The notes under the pieces: model-generated | What the model saw: the letters and a program-made list of their open reading frames with translations, nothing else | Told to the model about the DNA's origin: nothing | Database searches by the model: none | Program-made: the position numbers and the translations under genes | Shown here: positions 60,113-64,000 of the stretch, piece by piece | Layout of the letters: each line of letters begins with the position of its first letter | How positions within the stretch are numbered: position 1 is the first letter of the stretch | DNA from: CAYONP01 sp964405335 | GTDB lineage: Bacteria > Armatimonadota > UBA10988 | Length of the DNA: 64,000 nt | Direction: 5' to 3' | Assembly: GCA_964405335.1 (NCBI GenBank) | Contig: CAYONP010000002.1 | Span: forward strand, 56,723-120,722

Positions 60113-60942
60113 GTGTGATCGATGCCGCCATCCTGGGCCTGGTCCAGGGCCTGGCCGAGTTCCTGCCCATCTCGAGCTCGGGCCATCTGCGCGTGGCGCA
60201 GCACTTCCTCGGGGTCAACCTGGGCGAAGACGTCGTCGCCTTCGAGATCCTGCTCCACGTCGCCACACTGCTCGCGGTGCTGGTCTATTTCGCCGACGAC
60301 CTGAAACGGATCCTGGGCCCGTGGCTGCGCAGCATTCCGCGGCTGCGCGGCGGCTGGGGCGCGCTCGAGCCGCCGGCGCGGGTGGGCTGGCTGATCGTGC
60401 TGACGGTCATCCCGACCGCGGCGGTCGGCTTTGTCGCCAAGGACTTCCTCGAGGGCCTGGCGGCCAATCTGACCGTGGTGGCGGTGATGCTGCTGCTCAC
60501 CGGCTGTCTCGACTTCTACGCCGACCGGCGCGCGGTCGCTGCCGAGTCGGGTGGAGCCCTCGAGGATCTCTCGCCCGGCCGCGCGCTGCTCTGCGGCCTG
60601 GCCCAGAGCGTGGCGCTGATCCACGGCATTTCGCGCAGCGGCACGACCATGGCCGCCGGCTTTGCCGCCGGACTGAGCCGCGAGCAGTCGCCGCGCTTCG
60701 CCTTCCTGATGGCCATTCCCGCCATCTGTGGCGCGGCGGTGCTCGACCTGCCCAAGCTGGCCGACGGCGTGGGCGTCGGGTTCGTGGCCGCCGCGATTGG
60801 TTTCGTCGTCGCCGCGGTGTCGGGCTATGCCGCGCTGGTGATTCTGTTCCGGCTGGTCCGCCGCGGCCGGCTGCGGGTGTTCGCTTGGTACTGCTGGGCG
60901 CTCGGCGCGCTGGTGCTGACACTGCTGGCGATGGGCTTCTAG
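60109..60942 (+). CDS. uppP: Undecaprenyl-diphosphatase
   Basis: 277 residues, about eight membrane helices. Recycles the lipid carrier for peptidoglycan and other wall polymers. Active-site segments LAEFLPISSSGHLRVAQ (near 16-32) and HGISRSGTTMAAG (near 173-185). GTG at 60109 overlaps wecB. The last base is shared with the hyuB start (TAGTG). Confidence 0.95.
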   Translation: MSVIDAAILGLVQGLAEFLPISSSGHLRVAQHFLGVNLGEDVVAFEILLHVATLLAVLVYFADDLKRILGPWLRSIPRLRGGWGALEPPARVGWLIVLTVIPTAAVGFVAKDFLEGLAANLTVVAVMLLLTGCLDFYADRRAVAAESGGALEDLSPGRALLCGLAQSVALIHGISRSGTTMAAGFAAGLSREQSPRFAFLMAIPAICGAAVLDLPKLADGVGVGFVAAAIGFVVAAVSGYAALVILFRLVRRGRLRVFAWYCWALGALVLTLLAMGF

Positions 60943-62477
60943 TGGACCCGGTCCGGCTCGAACTCTGGCGCTGCCGGCTCGCCGCGCTGGGCGAGGAGAT
61001 GGGCGCCGTGCTCGGCCGCTGCGCCTTCAGCCCGAACATCAAGGAGCGGCGCGACTACTCGTGCGCCCTGTTCGATCCGGCCGGCAACCTGGCCGCCCAG
61101 GCTGCGCACATCCCGGTCCACCTCGGGGCCATGCCGCTCAGCGTCGCCGCGGCGCTGGCCGAGCGTCGGCCCGGGCCGGGCGACGTGGTGCTGCTCAACG
61201 ACCCGTACCGCGGCGGCAGCCACCTGCCCGACCTGACCCTGGTGGCCGGCGCCTGGCTGGGCACGACCTGCCTCGGCCTGCTGGCCAACCGTGCGCACCA
61301 TGCCGACGTCGGCGGGCTGCGGCCGGGCAGCCTGGGCGGGGCGACGGAGATCTTCCAGGAGGGCCTGCGCCTGCCGCCGGTGCGGCTCGTCCGCGGCGGC
61401 GAGGTCGATCGCGATATTGAGGCGATTCTGCTCGCCAACACGCGCACGCCCGACGAACGGCGCGGCGACCTGGCCGCGCAGCTTGCCGCCATCGGCACAG
61501 GCCAGACGCGGCTGGTCGAGCTGGCCCAGCGCACCTCGTCCGCCGAGCTTGGCGAGGCGATTGCCGCGTTACAGGACTATGCCGAGCGGGTGCTGCGAGC
61601 GCGGCTCCAATCGGTGCCCGACGGCGTCTACCGGTTCGCCGATCGGCTCGATCACGGCCCCACCGACATCATCTGCGAGCTGACGGTGGCCGGCGACGAG
61701 GTGACGGTCGATCTGACCGGCTGCGGCGACCAGTCCGCCGGTTCGCTCAACGCGGTGCGGGCGGTGACCGTCTCGGCGGTGCTCTACTGCTTCGCCTGCC
61801 TGCTGCCGCCGCGGGTGCCGGTCAACGCCGGCTGCCTTCGGCCGATCACGATCGTCACGCGTCCGGGCAGCATCGTCGACGCGCTGCCGCCGGCGGCCGT
61901 GGCGGGCGGCAACGTCGAGTGCAGTCAGCGGATCGTCGATGTGGTGCTCGGCGCGCTGGCGCAGGCGCTGCCCGAGGTGGTGCCGGCGGCCTCGCAAGGG
62001 ACCATGAACAACCTGCTGATCGGCGGCCACGATGCCGTGGGCGAGCCGTTCACCTACTACGAGACCATCGCCGGAGGCATGGGCGGTGGGCCGAACCTGC
62101 CCGGCCTCAGCGGTGTGCAGGTGCACATGACCAACACGCTCAACACGCCCGTCGAGGCGCTCGAGTATGCCTATCCGCTCCGCGTCGAGCGGTACGAAGT
62201 GCGCGAGCGCAGCGGCGGGGCCGGACGGCAGCGCGGCGGCGACGGCCTGCGGCGCGACCTGCGTGCGCTGGTCGACTGCGAGGCCACGCTGGTCACCGAG
62301 CGGCGCGACAGCCGGCCGTATGGACTGGCCGGCGGTGAGCCGGGCGCCGCGGGTGAGCACCTCCTGCTCGACGCCGCCGGCGCGCACCGGTTGCCGGCCG
62401 AGGCGGCGGTGCGGCTGCGCGCCGGCGAGCTGATCTCGATTCGCACGCCCGGCGGCGGCGGGTGGGGCAGGGCGTGA
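60942..62477 (+). CDS. hyuB: Hydantoinase/oxoprolinase subunit B family protein
   Basis: 511 residues. The family forms the B subunit of ATP-dependent hydantoinase, oxoprolinase or acetone carboxylase-type complexes, with an A subunit (HyuA). SPNIKERRDYSCALFD, HIPVHLGAMPLSV, VVLLNDPYRGGSHLPDLTL and GTMNNLLIGG fit. GTG at 60942 shares one base with the uppP stop. No HyuA is found in the window. The end is GGGGWGRA, as in the family. Confidence 0.92.
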   Translation: MDPVRLELWRCRLAALGEEMGAVLGRCAFSPNIKERRDYSCALFDPAGNLAAQAAHIPVHLGAMPLSVAAALAERRPGPGDVVLLNDPYRGGSHLPDLTLVAGAWLGTTCLGLLANRAHHADVGGLRPGSLGGATEIFQEGLRLPPVRLVRGGEVDRDIEAILLANTRTPDERRGDLAAQLAAIGTGQTRLVELAQRTSSAELGEAIAALQDYAERVLRARLQSVPDGVYRFADRLDHGPTDIICELTVAGDEVTVDLTGCGDQSAGSLNAVRAVTVSAVLYCFACLLPPRVPVNAGCLRPITIVTRPGSIVDALPPAAVAGGNVECSQRIVDVVLGALAQALPEVVPAASQGTMNNLLIGGHDAVGEPFTYYETIAGGMGGGPNLPGLSGVQVHMTNTLNTPVEALEYAYPLRVERYEVRERSGGAGRQRGGDGLRRDLRALVDCEATLVTERRDSRPYGLAGGEPGAAGEHLLLDAAGAHRLPAEAAVRLRAGELISIRTPGGGGWGRA

Positions 62478-63442
62478 TGGCGCCACTCTGGCCGCGACGC
62501 CTCAAGCCGGGCGAGACCATCGCCGTCATCGCGCCCAGCGGTCCGGTGCGGCCGGAGTACCTTGAGCGAGGCGTGGCCGCGCTCAGGGCGCGGGGCCATC
62601 GCGTCAAGCTGGGCGAGCATGTCCTGGCCCGCGAGCACTACCTCGCCGGCAGCCTCGCGCAGCGGCTGGCCGACTGGCGCGCCGCCTGGTCCGACCGCGA
62701 GGTCGGCGCGGTCTGGTGTGCCCGTGGCGGCTACGGCGCGATGCACCTGCTGCCGCACCTCGACGACGAGCAGATCGCCGCCCGGCGCCTGCCGCTGATC
62801 GGCTATAGCGACATCACCGCGCTGCAGACCGCCATCGCCGCGCGGACCGGGTTGGTCGGCTTCTCGGGCGCCATGGCCGCCAGCGGTTTCGGCTACGGGC
62901 ATCCCGACGGCATCGATCCAGACACCGAAGCGCTGCTCTGGTCCTGGCTCGACCCGCCCGCCGACGAGCTGCCGTTGGCCAATCCCGGCGACGAGCCGCT
63001 CACCGTGGTGCGCGCCGGCCGCGCCGCCGGCCGGCTACTCGGCGGCTGCCTGACACTGATCGCCGCATTGCTCGGCACGCCGTACGCGCCCGACTTCAGC
63101 GGGGCCATCCTGGTCATCGAGGACACCGAGGAGGAGCCCTACCGGCTCGACCGTTACCTCACCCAGCTCGCCCTGGCCGGGGTGTTCGAGCAGGTTGCGG
63201 CGGTGCTGATCGGCGACTTCGCCTCGTGCTACCCACCGGCCAGCCGGACCGCCGGCCCGCCGGTCGAGGAGCTGGTCGGGGGTTGCGTCGGCGCGCGGCG
63301 CATCCCCATCCTGAGCGGCCTGCGTTACGGCCACATCCGCCGTCGCTGCACCGTGCCGATCGGCGCCTGGGCGACGGTCGACTCGGCCGGCCCGTCGATC
63401 CGCGTGCGGGTGGGAGGTTCGGCCGCCTGCCCGCGCGAATAG
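62477..63442 (+). CDS. ldcA: LD-carboxypeptidase (family S66)
   Basis: 321 residues. Cytoplasmic peptidase that trims D-Ala from recycled murein tetrapeptide. ARGGYGAMHLLPHLD, nucleophile Ser in IGYSDITALQ, Glu in EDTEEEPYRLDRYLTQL, and His in RYGHIRRRCTVP form the S66 signature. ATG at 62477 overlaps the hyuB stop by one base; GTG at 62474 is an alternative. Next to uppP and wecB it makes a wall-related group. Confidence 0.93.
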   Translation: MAPLWPRRLKPGETIAVIAPSGPVRPEYLERGVAALRARGHRVKLGEHVLAREHYLAGSLAQRLADWRAAWSDREVGAVWCARGGYGAMHLLPHLDDEQIAARRLPLIGYSDITALQTAIAARTGLVGFSGAMAASGFGYGHPDGIDPDTEALLWSWLDPPADELPLANPGDEPLTVVRAGRAAGRLLGGCLTLIAALLGTPYAPDFSGAILVIEDTEEEPYRLDRYLTQLALAGVFEQVAAVLIGDFASCYPPASRTAGPPVEELVGGCVGARRIPILSGLRYGHIRRRCTVPIGAWATVDSAGPSIRVRVGGSAACPRE

Positions 63443-63462
63443 CCGCGGCGCAGGAGGCAGCG

Positions 63463-64000
63463 ATGTACGAGCCGCGCCCGGAGCATCACTTCACGTTCGG
63501 CATGTGGACCTACTCGAACCCCGGACGCGACCCGTTCGGCGATCCGGTGCGCCCGCTGCCGTCGGTCGACTTCCACTGCCGCGCCGCGGCCAAGCTGGCC
63601 GAGCTGGGTGCCTACGGGGTCAACCTCCACGACAACGACCTGGTGCCGATCGACGCCACGCAGCGCGAGCGCGATGCCATCGTGGCGCAATACCGGTCGG
63701 CCCTCGACGGCGCCGGACTGACGGTGCCGATGGCGACGACCAACCTCTTCTCGCACCCGATCTTCAAGGACGGCGCGTTCTGCTCGCCCGACCCGCGGGT
63801 GCGCGCCTATGCCTACCAGAAGGCGATGCGCGGGATCGACCTGGGGATGGAGCTCGGCGCCGGCATCTACGTCTTCTGGGGCGGGCGCGAGGGCAGCGAG
63901 GTCGACGCCGGCAAGGACCCGGTCGAGAGCATCAAGCGCTACCGCGACGCGTTCAACTTCCTGATCGGTTACGTCAAGGACCAGGGCTATCCGGTCACGT
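63463..64000 (+). CDS. xylA: Xylose isomerase (3' end outside window)
   Basis: 179 residues visible. Converts xylose to xylulose, or glucose to fructose. The start HHFTFGMWTYSNPGRDPFG, NLHDNDLVPID (catalytic His and Asp), MATTNLFSHPIFKDGAF and YVFWGGREGSE fit the shorter, actinobacterial-type XylA. ATG at 63463 follows AGGAGG. It starts 20 bases after ldcA. The active-site metal ligands of the second half lie off the window. Confidence 0.93.
   Translation, partial: MYEPRPEHHFTFGMWTYSNPGRDPFGDPVRPLPSVDFHCRAAAKLAELGAYGVNLHDNDLVPIDATQRERDAIVAQYRSALDGAGLTVPMATTNLFSHPIFKDGAFCSPDPRVRAYAYQKAMRGIDLGMELGAGIYVFWGGREGSEVDAGKDPVESIKRYRDAFNFLIGYVKDQGYPVT

Overview
This is a 64 kb window of very GC-rich bacterial chromosome, probably a metagenomic scaffold, since it holds one 100-base run of N inside smc. 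It is gene-dense. Most neighbours overlap by 1, 4 or 8 bases, and no gap without a gene exceeds 300 bases. I see no rRNA, tRNA, CRISPR array, prophage or intact insertion sequence. Menaquinone synthesis by the futalosine route (mqnC, mqnE), a predicted outer-membrane barrel, many lipoproteins and secreted proteins, LD-carboxypeptidase and UppP suggest a free-living diderm. The phylum cannot be fixed from the sequence; an Armatimonadota-like or similar under-sampled lineage is a guess only.

Layout. 1-6.2 kb (minus): a run of a secreted protein, a zinc-ribbon protein, an aminoglycoside-phosphotransferase-fold kinase, a divergent enolase, a methanol:corrinoid methyltransferase MtaB homologue and a Na/Pi cotransporter. 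6.4-9.1 kb: trxB facing rpoZ-dnaJ. 9.2-16.7 kb (minus): a five-gene signalling operon (hybrid kinase, kinase, HD-GYP regulator, HDOD regulator, degenerate-HD regulator). 16.8-20.5 kb: a DUF5722-like glycosidase, a sugar isomerase/epimerase and divergent nagB. 20.6-23.3 kb: mqnE-lipoprotein-mqnC. 23.5-26.3 kb: an iron/thiamine-type ABC binding protein and fused double permease with no ATPase beside them. 26.4-33.0 kb: membrane protein, HEAT protein, single receiver, SMC, lipoprotein. 33.0-37.1 kb (minus): three tandem secreted paralogues, two with TPRs, plus one more secreted protein. 37.3-40.8 kb: a tiny very basic protein behind a strong promoter, an unknown protein, a Xer recombinase, an outer-membrane protein and PPK2. 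41-46.4 kb: a P1B-type ATPase, flavodoxin, an Fpg/Nei-like glycosylase, an acyltransferase and a degenerate LacD-like aldolase. 46.5-50.5 kb: a large NarL-type kinase and its regulator. 50.5-53 kb: a tRNA methylthiotransferase with no ordinary start codon, an unknown protein, and an FAD-only fragment-like reductase. 53.1-64 kb (plus): threonine aldolase, then, behind a consensus promoter, an M24-fold protein, two kinases, rpiB, wecB, uppP, hyuB, ldcA and xylA (cut by the edge).

Themes. Signal transduction is heavy: five histidine kinases or kinase-like proteins and five response regulators, several of them with lost catalytic residues. Several metabolic genes also carry lost or changed active-site residues (enolase, LacD-like, M24-like, Fpg-like), which suggests paralogues recruited to new roles. 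Short palindromic repeats (two full 93-bp copies, and REP-like elements at 9.2, 23.4 and 53.0 kb) sit between operons.
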